A DNA stretch of 64,000 nt, taken from Microbacterium lemovicicum (GTDB lineage: Bacteria > Actinomycetota > Actinomycetes > Actinomycetales > Microbacteriaceae). The notes beneath the pieces are model-generated. The model ran no database searches. It was not told the DNA's origin and was given only the letters and a program-made list of their open reading frames with translations. Positions 32,751 to 44,197 of this stretch are shown here, piece by piece. The translations under genes were made by a program, and so were the position numbers. Each line of letters opens with the position of its first letter. The stretch's first letter is position 1. Location of the stretch: contig NZ_CP031423.1 in NCBI RefSeq assembly GCF_003991875.1, positions 3,348,001-3,412,000 on the forward strand. The letters run 5' to 3'.

Positions 32751-34844
32751 TCAGCTCGCGGACGGCGCGATGCCCGTGGCGCCGGCGATCGCGGCCTCGG
32801 TCGCCGTGTCGGGCGCGTCCGAGGGCGACGTCGACGGCGTGGCCCCGTCGGTGTCGACGTCGTGCGCGGCCTGCTCGAACTGGGACTGGTAGAGCCGCCA
32901 GTACGCACCCTGCGCGGCGATGAGCTCGGCGTGCGAGCCCTTCTCGACGATGTCGCCGTGCTCCATCACGAGGATGAGGTCGGCGTCGCGGATCGTCGAC
33001 AGGCGGTGCGCGATCACGAACGACGTGCGTCCCTCGCGGAGCGCCGCCATCGCGTGCTGCAGGAGCAGCTCGGTGCGGGTGTCGACCGACGAGGTGGCCT
33101 CGTCGAGGATCAGCACCGACGGCTGCGCCACGAACGCGCGGGCGATCGTGATGAGCTGCTTCTCGCCCGCGGACACGTTCGACGCGTCCTCGTCGAGCAC
33201 GGTGTCGTAGCCCTCCGGCAGGGAGTGCACGAACTTGTCGACGCGGGTCGCGACGGCGGCCTCGACGATCTCCTCGTCGGTCGCGCTCTCGCGGCCGTAC
33301 CGGATGTTGTCGCGGATCGTGCCGGCGAACAGCCACGGGTCCTGCAGCACCATGCCGGTGCGCGAGCGCACGTCGTCGCGGGTGAGCTCGGCGATGTCCT
33401 GCCCGTCGAGCAGGATACGACCGCCGTCGAGCTCGTAGAACCGCATGATGAGGTTCACCAGCGTCGTCTTGCCCGCGCCGGTCGGGCCGACGATCGCCAC
33501 CGTCTGCCCGGGCTCGACGCGGAAGGACAGGTCGGTGATGAGCGGGCGCTCGGGCGTGTACGAGAAGCGGACATTCTCGAACTCGATGACGCCCTCGCCG
33601 TGCGCGGGACGCGGGGCGTCCGCGGCATCCGGCTCCTGCTCCTCGGCGTCGAGCAGCTCGAAGACGCGCTCCGCCGACGCGGTGCCGGACTGCACGACCG
33701 CGGCCATGCCGCCCAGCTGCGAGAGCGGCTGGGTGAACTGCTGCGAGTACTGGATGAAGGCCTGCACGTCACCGAGTCGGAGCGTGCCGCCCGCAACCTG
33801 CAGGGCTCCCAGGACGGCGATGCCGACGTAGGTGAGGTTTCCGATGAACATCATGCCCGGCATGATCATGCCGGACAGGAACTGCGCCTTGAAGCTCGCC
33901 TCGTAGAGCTCCTCGTTCTCCGCCTCGAACTTCTTGCGCGAGTCCTCCTCGCGGCCGAAGACCTTGACGAGGGCGTGTCCGGAGAAGGACTCCTCGACGC
34001 GCGCGTTCAGGCGGCCGACCTTGCGCCACTGGATGCCGAAGGCCTTCTGCGACTGCGGCCCGATCACGCCGAAGATGACGGCCATCAGCGGGAGCGAGAT
34101 GAGCGCGACGATCGCGAGCTGCCAGGAGATCGAGAACATCATGATGAGCACACCGACGACGGTGAGCACCGACGTCACCACAGACGACAGCGACTGCTGC
34201 ATGGTCTGGGTGATGTTGTCGATGTCGTTCGTCACGCGCGAGATGAGCTCGCCGCGCTGCACCTTGTCGAAGTACGCCAGCGGCAGGCGGTTGATCTTCG
34301 CCTCGACCTGCTCGCGCAGGCTCCACATCGCGCGCACCATGATCACGTTGATGACGTAGCCCTGGATCCAGCCGAGGAACGCCGACGCCACGTAGATCGC
34401 GAGCACGGCCACGACCACCATGCGCAGGCGGTCGAAGTCGACGCCCGCGCCGACCTGGAACTCGCTGAAGCCGCTGACGACGTTCGCGAAGTCGCCCTGG
34501 CCGGCCGACTGGAGAGCCGAGACGACGTCGGCCTGCGACGTGCCGGACGGGAACTGGTCGCCCAGCGTGCGGGAGATGACGCCCTCGAAGATGATGTTCG
34601 TCGCCTCGCCCAGCACCTTCGGGGCGATGACCGAGAGGAAGACGCCGATCGCCCCGAGGATCGAGACGAACACGAAGGCGGCGGCGTGCGGCTTCAGGAG
34701 ACCGACCAGACGGCCGAAGCTCTTGCCGAAGTTGTCGGCTTTTCCGGGCTTGACGCTGTCCCAGTCGCCTGAGGTCTGCCGGGCCTGCTCGGCCAGCTCG
34801 AGTTCGAGGCGCTCCTCCTCGGTCAGTGCGTCGGCGGCGCTCAT
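32751..34844 (-). CDS. Heterodimeric ABC exporter subunit with degenerate signature motif
   Basis: A 697-residue half-transporter: six membrane helices (residues ~50-360) then an ATPase domain. Walker A is GPTGAGKTT, Walker B VLILDEATSSVD keeps the catalytic Glu, and the switch is IAHRLSTI with His. The signature reads NVSAGEKQ instead of LSGGQ. The neighbour (34841-36568) has the complementary defects, so the pair forms one consensus and one degenerate ATP site. The start at MSAADALTEEE overlaps the neighbour's stop (ATGA). Probable lipid or drug exporter. Confidence 0.92.
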   Translation of the reverse strand: MSAADALTEEERLELELAEQARQTSGDWDSVKPGKADNFGKSFGRLVGLLKPHAAAFVFVSILGAIGVFLSVIAPKVLGEATNIIFEGVISRTLGDQFPSGTSQADVVSALQSAGQGDFANVVSGFSEFQVGAGVDFDRLRMVVVAVLAIYVASAFLGWIQGYVINVIMVRAMWSLREQVEAKINRLPLAYFDKVQRGELISRVTNDIDNITQTMQQSLSSVVTSVLTVVGVLIMMFSISWQLAIVALISLPLMAVIFGVIGPQSQKAFGIQWRKVGRLNARVEESFSGHALVKVFGREEDSRKKFEAENEELYEASFKAQFLSGMIMPGMMFIGNLTYVGIAVLGALQVAGGTLRLGDVQAFIQYSQQFTQPLSQLGGMAAVVQSGTASAERVFELLDAEEQEPDAADAPRPAHGEGVIEFENVRFSYTPERPLITDLSFRVEPGQTVAIVGPTGAGKTTLVNLIMRFYELDGGRILLDGQDIAELTRDDVRSRTGMVLQDPWLFAGTIRDNIRYGRESATDEEIVEAAVATRVDKFVHSLPEGYDTVLDEDASNVSAGEKQLITIARAFVAQPSVLILDEATSSVDTRTELLLQHAMAALREGRTSFVIAHRLSTIRDADLILVMEHGDIVEKGSHAELIAAQGAYWRLYQSQFEQAAHDVDTDGATPSTSPSDAPDTATEAAIAGATGIAPSAS

Positions 34845-36568
34845 GCCTCCACCCCCAGCTGCGACTGGACGATCTCGCGGTAGGTCTCGCTGTCCTTCAA
34901 CAGCTCCTCGTGCGTGCCGAGGCCCACCATCCGGCCGTCCTCCAGCACCACGATGCGGTCGGCCTCCGTGATCGTCGATACGCGCTGCGCGACGACGATC
35001 TTCGTCGTGTCGGGCAGTTCGCGCCAGAGCGCCTGCCGGAGTCTCGCGTCGGTCGTGAGGTCGAGCGCCGAGAACGAGTCGTCGAAGATCAGGATGTCGG
35101 GCTGGTGCACGATCGCGCGGGCGATGGCCAGGCGCTGACGCTGACCGCCGGACACGTTCGTGCCGCCCTGCGCGATCACCGCGTCGAGCTGCTTGTCCAT
35201 CTTCTCCACGAAGTCGCGGCCCTGGGCGATGTCGAGAGCCGCCCACAGCTCCTCGTCAGTGGCCTCCTCCCGCCCGAATCGCAGGTTCGAGGCGATCGTG
35301 CCGCTGAACAGGAAGGGCCGCTGGGGCACCAGGCCGATCCGCTTCCACAGGTGATCGAGATCGGCCTGGCGCACGTCGACGCCGCCGACCCGGACCTCGC
35401 CGCCCGTGACGTCGAAGAGCCGGGGCAGCAGGGAGACGAGCGTGGTCTTGCCCGCGCCCGTGGAGCCCACGATGGCGACCGTCTCGCCGCGGGCCGCGCC
35501 GAAGCTGATGCCCTTGATGACGGGGGACTCGGCGCCCGGGTAGGTGAACTCGACGCCGTCGAACTGCACGGTGCCGGGCTCGCTGAACACGCTGATCGGG
35601 TTCTCGGGGCGCGTGAGGGTCGACTCGCTGGCCAGCACCTCGCCGATGCGCTCGGCCGACACGGCCGCGCGGGGGATCATGATCGTCATGAAGGTCGCCA
35701 TGAGCACGCCCATCAGGATCTGACCGACGTACTGCATGAAGGCGAAGAGCGTGCCGATCTCGACGCCGCCCTGGTCGACCTGGATGCCGCCGAACCAGAT
35801 GACCCCGACGACCGTGACGTTGAGCACCAGCATCGCGACGGGGAACATCAGCACGAAGAGCGATCCGACCTTGCGCCCGACGACCATGATGTCGGTGTTG
35901 GCGCCGCGGAAGCGCTCCTCCTCGATCTCCTCGCGGACGAAGGCGCGCACCACGCGGACGCCCGTGAGCTGCTCGCGCAGCACGCGGTTGACGGCGTCGA
36001 GCTTGATCTGGAAGCTGCGGAACAGCGGAACCATGCGGCTGATGATGAGCGCGACGATGATGAGCAGCAGCGGCACGGCGACGGCGATCAGCCAGCTGAG
36101 CCCGACGTCCTGCTGCAGCGCCATGACGATGCCGCCGATGGCCAGCAGCGGAGCGCTGACGAGCATGGTGGCGCCCATCATGGCGAGCATCTGCACCTGC
36201 TGGACGTCGTTCGTGTTGCGCGTGATGAGCGACCCGGGGCCGAACTTCGAGACCTCGCGCTCTGAGAACCCGCTGACCTTCCCGTAGACGTCGAGCCGGA
36301 TGTCGCGGCCGACGCTCATCGCGGCGCGCGCGGCGAAATAGGTCGCCACGACCGAGGCGATGATCTGCCCGAGCGAGATCGCGAGCATGAACGACCCGGT
36401 CGTCCAGATGAAGTTCGTGTCGCCGGTGGCGACGCCCTTGTCGATGATGTCGGCGTTCAGCCGAGGCAGGAACAGCGAGGCGATGGCGGCGATGAACTGG
36501 AAGAGGAGCACGCCGGCGAGCAGCGCGCGATACCGGGACAGATAGCGGGTGAGGAGTTTTACGAGCAC
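34841..36568 (-). CDS. Heterodimeric ABC exporter subunit with degenerate Walker B/H-loop
   Basis: A 575-residue partner: six membrane helices then an ATPase with Walker A GSTGAGKTT and a normal signature NVSGGQRQR. Walker B is ILIFDDSFSALD (Glu replaced by Asp) and the switch is VVAQRVSTI (His replaced by Gln). These losses fall in the site that pairs with the partner's NVSAGEKQ signature. The start is taken as GTG at 36568 (VLVKLLTRYLSRYR); the open frame continues upstream, so the exact start is moderately uncertain. Promoter-proximal gene of a two-gene operon. Confidence 0.9.
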   Translation of the reverse strand: MLVKLLTRYLSRYRALLAGVLLFQFIAAIASLFLPRLNADIIDKGVATGDTNFIWTTGSFMLAISLGQIIASVVATYFAARAAMSVGRDIRLDVYGKVSGFSEREVSKFGPGSLITRNTNDVQQVQMLAMMGATMLVSAPLLAIGGIVMALQQDVGLSWLIAVAVPLLLIIVALIISRMVPLFRSFQIKLDAVNRVLREQLTGVRVVRAFVREEIEEERFRGANTDIMVVGRKVGSLFVLMFPVAMLVLNVTVVGVIWFGGIQVDQGGVEIGTLFAFMQYVGQILMGVLMATFMTIMIPRAAVSAERIGEVLASESTLTRPENPISVFSEPGTVQFDGVEFTYPGAESPVIKGISFGAARGETVAIVGSTGAGKTTLVSLLPRLFDVTGGEVRVGGVDVRQADLDHLWKRIGLVPQRPFLFSGTIASNLRFGREEATDEELWAALDIAQGRDFVEKMDKQLDAVIAQGGTNVSGGQRQRLAIARAIVHQPDILIFDDSFSALDLTTDARLRQALWRELPDTTKIVVAQRVSTITEADRIVVLEDGRMVGLGTHEELLKDSETYREIVQSQLGVEA

Positions 36569-36721
36569 GAGCGTCTCCGATGGATGTCGAGGCTCCACGA
36601 AGACCGGGATGCCGCGGACGGCGGTCGATGGGAGCGGATTCAGGCTAGACCGAACCCCCGACACACCGCCAATACCCGACCTACGCCCTCAGCGGACGCC
36701 TCGCCGCAGGCGGTCGGATCC

Positions 36722-37129
36722 TCAGTGACCGGATGCCGCGGCCCACTCCTTCCGGTGCGTCGCGGTGGTGCGCAGCATCCAGGAGTCCACGACCAGCTCG
36801 CGGAGCCGGTCGACGTCGATGTCGTCGAGCCGGACGAGCACGGCGGGATAGCCCTCGAAGTGCGGGATGTCGAAGGTCACGTCGTCGTACGCGGCGAGCA
36901 CCTCGGCCTTGCCCTCGGCGCCGTCGACGCGCACGCCGATCACGACGCCGTCGGGCCACGCGCGACCGCGCTCCGCCAGCTGTGCCAGGTCGGTCTTCGA
37001 CGCCGGCCGCTCCCAGGCGTACATCCCCTTCGCCGCGCGCCAGGCGCGCCCACCGCGGTGTCCCTCGACACCGTCCTCGGAGTCGGGCAGGGTGCGCGCG
37101 ATGGCGTCGATGTCGGCGAAGTCGGCCAT
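36722..37129 (-). CDS. MmcQ/YjbR-family protein
   Basis: A 135-residue protein of the MmcQ/YjbR fold. Conserved stretches are ARTLPDSEDGVEGHRGGRAW, DVTFDIPHFEGYPAVLVRLD and the C-terminal ELVVDSWMLRTTATHRKEWA. The family is small and DNA-binding-like with no established activity, so no function is assigned. The ATG at 37129 lies 6 nt after CACACT on the minus strand, suggesting a leaderless start. Confidence 0.82.
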   Translation of the reverse strand: MADFADIDAIARTLPDSEDGVEGHRGGRAWRAAKGMYAWERPASKTDLAQLAERGRAWPDGVVIGVRVDGAEGKAEVLAAYDDVTFDIPHFEGYPAVLVRLDDIDVDRLRELVVDSWMLRTTATHRKEWAAASGH

Positions 37130-37191
37130 GCCGTCAGTGTGCCCGCCGCCGACGGCGGGCACCACCCCGTCGAGGGCGTGCGGCATCCGAC

Positions 37192-38436
37192 TCAGCGGAC
37201 GCCCTCGCGCACCTCGGCCGCGGTGTCGACGTCGGTCTGCGGCGGGGCGTTGCGCAGGCTCAGTCCGGTCGCCACGGCGACGACGGCCGCGATGATCCCG
37301 ATGACACCGACGGCCAGGGCGAGCCCGCCCAGGATGCCGGCGACGATGCCCACGAGGATGGGCGTGAGGAACTGGCCGAAGAAGAACGACGCGGTCCACA
37401 GTCCGGTGACACGGCCGCGCTCGGCGAACGCCGTGGTCGCGACCACCCAGCGCAGCAGCGAAGGCAGGAGCAGACCCGACCCGAACGACGCGATCACGGC
37501 TCCCGCCACGACCCCGCCGAGCGCCGGGACGACCCAGATGACGATCATGCCGACCGCTTGGATGGCGAAGGCGACGGGGATGAGCCGCACGTCCGCGCGG
37601 CGCACGAGCCGGGCGAACAGGATGCCGCCGATCGCGGTCGCGAGGGAGGCGCCGCCGGCGACAGCGCCGATGACGGCCGTGTTCGTCGCGTCGATGCCGG
37701 TGCCGACGACCAGGTAGCTGACCTCGATGATGATGACGTAGAAGGTGAATCCGCCGAAGACGGAGACCAGCAGCGGCACCGCGATGCGGCGCCAGGGGAT
37801 CGGCACGCGCTGGGGCTGCTCGGCCGCGACGCGACCGGACGACGCGCGAGGCTCCCACAGCGCGAAGATCATGGGCACGGCGATGAGGACGCTGATGCCG
37901 TAGACCCAGAACGGGGTGTGCCAGCCGGTGCCGCCGAGCGCTCCGCCGAGCGCGATGAAGACGGTGGCGGCGAGCGTTGTCGTGACGGTCTGCGCCGCGA
38001 GGTAGCGGTTGCGCCGCTGGTCGTGGAAGTAGTCGACGATCAGAGCCGTGCAGACGGTCATGATCGCGGCTTCGCAGATGCCCACGAGCACGCGGCTGAC
38101 CAGGATCTCGGTGAGTCCCTCCATCCACGCCGGGGCGGTGCCCACCAGTGCGTACGCGAACATCGCGATGATGAGGAGCGGCTTGCGGCCGACGCGGTCG
38201 ACGATCTGCCCGGCGAAGGGGGCGAAGATCGCGATGAACAGGGCCGGGATCGCCACGATCATCGGCACGAGCACGGCCGCACCCGGGACGTCGGCGAAGT
38301 GCGCGGAGAGCTGCGGCAGGACCGGTGTGATCAGTACGGAGCCGAGGACGGGCATGCAGCTGCCGGCGAGCAGGAGGATGCCCTGCAGCGTGCCGGCACG
38401 GTGGGTGCGGTGGGTGGTGGTGGATGCAGACGTCAT
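37192..38436 (-). CDS. Major facilitator superfamily transporter
   Basis: A 414-residue protein with twelve predicted helices. The MFS loop motif after helix 2 reads FAGQIVDRVGRKPLL (consensus G-x3-DRxGR[RK]), and a related motif lies in the second half (ARLVRRADVRLIP). The protein resembles drug:H+ antiporters. The substrate cannot be inferred. The start is ATG 38436 with an AGGGACC-type ribosome-binding site. No regulator adjoins it. Confidence 0.87.
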   Translation of the reverse strand: MTSASTTTHRTHRAGTLQGILLLAGSCMPVLGSVLITPVLPQLSAHFADVPGAAVLVPMIVAIPALFIAIFAPFAGQIVDRVGRKPLLIIAMFAYALVGTAPAWMEGLTEILVSRVLVGICEAAIMTVCTALIVDYFHDQRRNRYLAAQTVTTTLAATVFIALGGALGGTGWHTPFWVYGISVLIAVPMIFALWEPRASSGRVAAEQPQRVPIPWRRIAVPLLVSVFGGFTFYVIIIEVSYLVVGTGIDATNTAVIGAVAGGASLATAIGGILFARLVRRADVRLIPVAFAIQAVGMIVIWVVPALGGVVAGAVIASFGSGLLLPSLLRWVVATTAFAERGRVTGLWTASFFFGQFLTPILVGIVAGILGGLALAVGVIGIIAAVVAVATGLSLRNAPPQTDVDTAAEVREGVR

Positions 38437-38594
38437 CGTCAGGGTCCCTTCGAGGCCCGCGCGCCATCGCCGGGCGAGGCCATTCCACTCCTACGACGAC
38501 TCAGGGGGAACACGGCGCCGCTGATCCGGCGCATCAGTCCCGGTGATGAGCGCCGTCCTCGGCGCACCGGCGCGGCCTGGGCCAGGATGAGCAC

Positions 38595-39956
38595 ATGAGC
38601 GCCCTCGCGGTTCCGCCCGAGACCTGGTCGATGCCCGCGAGCGCGGCGGCCCGCGCCGCCGAGGGCCGGGAGGTGCGCCGCCGTCTTCCGCGGAGCGCGC
38701 TCGCGCATCTCGCCGACGGCCCGCGTGATCCGCTCGGCATCCTCGACCGTCAGAATGCGACGCGCGTGCCCGAGCTCGTGCCGCTCCGGCGGGAGCGGAT
38801 GTCGGCCAGCCCCTTCGCGTTCTACCGCGGCACGGCGGCGCTGCAGGCCGCCGACTTCGCCGGCGAGGATCACAGCGGCATCCTCGTCCCCTCCTGCGGT
38901 GACGCGCACGTCGCGAACTTCGGCTTCTACGGGTCGCGCCAGCGCAGGCTCGTCTTCGACCTGAACGACTTCGACGAAGCCGCCTGGGCGCCGTGGGAGT
39001 GGGACGTGAAGCGCCTCGTGGCGAGCATCGTCGTCGCCGGCCAGTCGACGTCGCGCGACGACCGGGTCATCGGCCGCGCGGTGCGAGGAGCTGTGCGCAC
39101 CTACGCCCGGGGCATGGGTGCGAACCCGGGTCAGAATCCCCTGGTGCGGTTCTTCGCGCACTTCGACGTGAACGCGGTGGCGGACACGCTGGACAGGCAG
39201 ACGCGGGCGGTCGTCAAGCGCGCCGTCCGGGATGCTGCGAAGCGCACCGGCGATCGCGCGTCGCGCCGACTGACCACGACCGGCGACGACGGACGGCTCG
39301 TGTTCGTCGAGCAGGCGCCGACGATGACGCACCCCGCGGACGAGGCGGCGATCCGACTGCGGGCGAACGTCGACCGCTACGCACGGTCGGCGAGCGTCGA
39401 CATCCGCGTCCTGCTGACGAACTACGTCGTGTCGGATCTCGTGCGCCGCGTCGTCGGCGTCGGGAGCGTCGGCACGGTGTGCTCGCTGGTGCTCTTCCAG
39501 GACGGCGACGGGAACGCCCTCATCCTCCAGGCGAAGGAGGCGGGGCGCAGCGTGCTGGAGGAGTACGGCGGGATCGCGCAGCCGGCCGCCTTCCACGAGC
39601 ACGTGCAGGAGCACGGGCAGGGCGGTCGCGTCGTCGCGCTGCAGCGGATCCTGCAGGCGACCTCCGACCCGTTCCTCGGGCAGTTGCGCGCCTCGGGCAT
39701 GGACTTCTATGTGCGCCAGTTCCACGACATGAAGGGCGGCATCGAGGTCGCCGACGTCGAGGACCGCCCGTTCCACGCCTACGCGGAGGCGTGCGCGGCC
39801 ACGCTGGCCCGCGCCCACGCGCAGTCCCCGAGCGCGCCGGTCGTGGCCGGCTACCTCGGGAGCGGCCGCGTGGCCGGGGAGGCACTGGCGGAATGGGCGT
39901 ACGCCTACGCCGACAGGTCGCGCGCCGACTACGAGGCGTTCGTCGCCGCGGCCTGA
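38595..39956 (+). CDS. DUF2252 family protein
   Basis: A 453-residue protein of DUF2252, a kinase-like fold family of unknown activity. Recognisable segments are VPLRRERMSASPFAFYRGTA, GDAHVANFGFYGSRQRRLVF, DLNDFDEA and YVRQFHDMKGG near the C-terminus. The HVANFG and D-x-NDFD motifs resemble the catalytic and metal-binding loops of aminoglycoside-phosphotransferase-like proteins. CAGGAT at 38583-38588 lies 6 nt before the ATG (leaderless). Confidence 0.88.
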   Translation: MSALAVPPETWSMPASAAARAAEGREVRRRLPRSALAHLADGPRDPLGILDRQNATRVPELVPLRRERMSASPFAFYRGTAALQAADFAGEDHSGILVPSCGDAHVANFGFYGSRQRRLVFDLNDFDEAAWAPWEWDVKRLVASIVVAGQSTSRDDRVIGRAVRGAVRTYARGMGANPGQNPLVRFFAHFDVNAVADTLDRQTRAVVKRAVRDAAKRTGDRASRRLTTTGDDGRLVFVEQAPTMTHPADEAAIRLRANVDRYARSASVDIRVLLTNYVVSDLVRRVVGVGSVGTVCSLVLFQDGDGNALILQAKEAGRSVLEEYGGIAQPAAFHEHVQEHGQGGRVVALQRILQATSDPFLGQLRASGMDFYVRQFHDMKGGIEVADVEDRPFHAYAEACAATLARAHAQSPSAPVVAGYLGSGRVAGEALAEWAYAYADRSRADYEAFVAAA

Positions 39957-39993
39957 CCGGCCGCCGGGTTGCGCCGACGGCCCGCCCTCACCT

Positions 39994-40055
39994 CGCGAAA
40001 GGTCGCAACACGCCGCGTGGTCTCGTCGGGGCACGGCGTGTTGCGACGTCTCGCG
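39994..40055. repeat. Long-armed inverted repeat between convergent genes
   Basis: GTCGCAACACGCCG (40002-40015) and its perfect complement CGGCGTGTTGCGAC (40034-40047) enclose 18 nt; the flanking CGCGAAAG/GTCTCGCG extends the arms to about 22 bp. It lies between the stops of DUF2252 (+) and hspR (-), so it could terminate both, although there is no T-run. Confidence 0.7.
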
Positions 40056-40126
40056 GCACCGGTCGCGCGCCGGCGCCGGCGCCAGGCGCGACCGGTTGCA
40101 GTACGAGCGCCGCGGAAGACTCCGGG

Positions 40127-40582
40127 TCAGTCCTCGACTTCGCCGTCGTCGAGGTCGAGCTCGCGGCGCGGACGCCACAGCACGACCTCGGTCGCGCGGC
40201 GCACGCGGGCGCCGTGACGCAGCGGCACGGCCGACCCGACGCTGCCGGCGGCGAAGACGCGGGCGCCGGGGCGTGAGGCGCGCTCGACCTGGAGCTGCCG
40301 CTCGAGGTCGCTGACGCGACGGCTGAGGGCGTGCACCTGCTCCTCGAGCTCGATCACGCGCGCGATGGCGGGGAGGCTCATGCCGTCGGCGGAGAGCCGG
40401 GCGACCTCCCGCAGCTGCTGCACGTGGCGCAGGGAGTAACGGCGCGATCCGCCCTGGGTGCGCGCCGGCACCACGAGGCCGAGCCGGTCGTACTGACGCA
40501 GGGTCTGCGGGTGCATGCCGGCGAGCTCGGCCGCCCCGGCGATCGCGAAGATCGGCGAGTTCTCGTCGAGGTCGTCGGTCAT
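40127..40582 (-). CDS. hspR: HspR, MerR-type heat-shock repressor
   Basis: A 151-residue repressor of the dnaK regulon that binds HAIR sequences with DnaK as co-repressor (established for Streptomyces and mycobacteria). The N-terminal MerR helix-turn-helix reads FAIAGAAELAGMHPQTLRQY, then DRLGLVVPARTQGGSRRYS. A coiled coil follows (VIELEEQVHALSRRVSDLER), and the tail is acidic (ELDLDDGEVED). Last gene of dnaK-grpE-dnaJ-hspR, 28 bp after dnaJ. ATG at 40582 is preferred to an upstream start because it matches the usual HspR N-terminus. Confidence 0.93.
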   Translation of the reverse strand: MTDDLDENSPIFAIAGAAELAGMHPQTLRQYDRLGLVVPARTQGGSRRYSLRHVQQLREVARLSADGMSLPAIARVIELEEQVHALSRRVSDLERQLQVERASRPGARVFAAGSVGSAVPLRHGARVRRATEVVLWRPRRELDLDDGEVED

Positions 40583-40610
40583 GCCACCCGCTCCTGCGCG
40601 CATCATCGGC

Positions 40611-41600
40611 TCAGCCGCGTGCCTTCGACATCAGGTCGGCGCGGGGGTTCTCGGTCGGCTCCAGCTCGCGGAACCTCTCGAGCGCGGCGCGCGCCTCGTC
40701 GTCCAGGTGCGACGGCACGGCGACCTGCACCTCGGCGAGGAGGTCGCCGAGTCCCTTCGACGTCTGCACGCCGCGGCCCTTCACGCGCAGCACGCGGCCC
40801 GAGGGGGTGCCGGGGGCCACGCGCAGCTTGACGGGGTCGCCGCCCAGCGTCGGCACCTCGATGGTCGCGCCCAGCGCGGCCTCGGTGAACGACACCGGCA
40901 CGACCACGCGCAGGTTCAGGCCGTCGCGCGTGAACACCGGGTGCGGCCGCACGGTGATCTGCACGACGATGTCGCCGGTCTCGCCGCCGTCCGGAGACGG
41001 GCGGCCGCGGCCGCGCAGACGGATCTTCTGCCCGTCGGAGACACCGGCGGGGATCTTCACCTTGAACGGGTTGCCGTCCTCGCCCTGCAGCGAGATCGTG
41101 TCGCCCTTGGTCGCGGTGATGAAGTCGATCGTCGTCCGCGCGGTGACGTCGGCGCCCCGCGTCGGACCGCCGAAGCCGCGGTAGCCGCCGCTCGTCTGGC
41201 CGAAGCCGCCGGAGCCGAAGCGGCCGCCCTGGTTGAACATCGAGAAGATGTCGTCGAAGTCCTCGGCCGTCTGCGCGCGGGGGTTGCCGCGGCTCTGGCC
41301 GAACCGGCTGAACACGTCCTCGAAGCCGCCGCCGTTCTGGCCGCCGGCCTGGAACCGCGCGCCGGAGCCCATGGCCCGGATCTGGTCGTACTCCGCCCGC
41401 TGCTCCGTGTCGGACAGCACGGCGTAGGCCTCGCTGATCTCCTTGAAGGTGGCCTCTGCCGCAGCATCCCCCTGATTGGAATCCGGGTGGTACTTTCGCG
41501 CCAGCTTGCGGTACGTCTTCTTGAGGTCAGCCTCGCTGACGTCCTTGGACACCCCGAGGACCTTGTAGAAGTCCTTGTCGAACCAGTCCTGACTGGCCAT
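40611..41600 (-). CDS. dnaJ: DnaJ-family co-chaperone without zinc finger
   Basis: A 329-residue J-protein that stimulates the DnaK ATPase. The J-domain (residues 10-75) has the essential HPD in LARKYHPDSN. A Gly/Phe-rich linker follows (SGGFGQTSGGYRGFGG), then two beta C-terminal domains (VKIPAGVSDGQKIRLRGRG; VVVPVSFTEAALGATIEVPT). The four CxxCxGxG zinc repeats of classic DnaJ are absent, so it is class B (CbpA-like) despite its place in the dnaK operon. A second, zinc-containing DnaJ would be expected elsewhere. Confidence 0.92.
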   Translation of the reverse strand: MASQDWFDKDFYKVLGVSKDVSEADLKKTYRKLARKYHPDSNQGDAAAEATFKEISEAYAVLSDTEQRAEYDQIRAMGSGARFQAGGQNGGGFEDVFSRFGQSRGNPRAQTAEDFDDIFSMFNQGGRFGSGGFGQTSGGYRGFGGPTRGADVTARTTIDFITATKGDTISLQGEDGNPFKVKIPAGVSDGQKIRLRGRGRPSPDGGETGDIVVQITVRPHPVFTRDGLNLRVVVPVSFTEAALGATIEVPTLGGDPVKLRVAPGTPSGRVLRVKGRGVQTSKGLGDLLAEVQVAVPSHLDDEARAALERFRELEPTENPRADLMSKARG

Positions 41601-41619
41601 GCGTCTCCTTCTGAGGCGT

Positions 41620-42222
41620 TTAGTCGGCAGGAACGGCGACGACGACCTTCGCCGGACGCAGCTCGATGGAGCCCAGGCGGTACCCGGTCTCCACGACCTC
41701 GAGGACGGTGGACTCGGTGGCTCCGGGTGTGGGCACCTGGAAGATCGCCTCGTGCTGCTGCGGGTCGAACACCTCGCCCGCGGCGCCGTAGGACTCCACG
41801 CCGAGCTTCTCGGCCACGGCGCGCACCTTCTCCGCGATGGCGGCGAAGGGCGAGCCCTCGGTCAGGTCGCCGTGCTTCTCGGCACGGCTGAGGTCGTCGA
41901 GCACCGGCAGCAGCGCGGTGGCGGCGCGCCCCTGAGCGCGCTCCACCTCGATCTGCCGCTGCTCCTCGGTGCGCCGACGATAGTTGGCGTACTCGGCGGT
42001 CAGGCGCTTGAGGTCGATCAGGAGGCTGTCGTCCCCCGACCCGGGGGCGCCCGCGGCGTCAGCGGCCGCGGCATCCCCCGTCTGCTCGGCACCCAGGATG
42101 TCATCGACCGTCAGCGGCTCCTGAGCCCCACCCGCGGCGGGGCCGGCGGAGTCATCCGCCGGCCCGTTCACGGAGTCAGGGCCCTCGTCGCCGATCGGCG
42201 CGTCGCGGTCCTTCTTGCTCAT
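41620..42222 (-). CDS. grpE: GrpE nucleotide-exchange factor
   Basis: A 200-residue exchange factor for DnaK. A long disordered acidic/Ala N-terminus (~65 residues) precedes the coiled coil (LLIDLKRLTAEYANYRRRTE) and the beta-wing domain with VESYGAAGEVFDPQQHEAIF and the conserved G-Y-x-L-G in VETGYRLGSIELRPAKVVVA. Ten bases separate it from dnaK and 19 from dnaJ. Confidence 0.93.
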   Translation of the reverse strand: MSKKDRDAPIGDEGPDSVNGPADDSAGPAAGGAQEPLTVDDILGAEQTGDAAAADAAGAPGSGDDSLLIDLKRLTAEYANYRRRTEEQRQIEVERAQGRAATALLPVLDDLSRAEKHGDLTEGSPFAAIAEKVRAVAEKLGVESYGAAGEVFDPQQHEAIFQVPTPGATESTVLEVVETGYRLGSIELRPAKVVVAVPAD

Positions 42223-42232
42223 CGGAGTCGTC

Positions 42233-44192
<1,960 letters not shown>

Positions 44193-44197
44193 GGCAA

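Noticed and set aside
38439..40178. Long minus-strand frame across the DUF2252 gene
   Set aside because: Antisense shadow of a clear DUF2252 protein; composition is Arg/Ala-rich without motifs.
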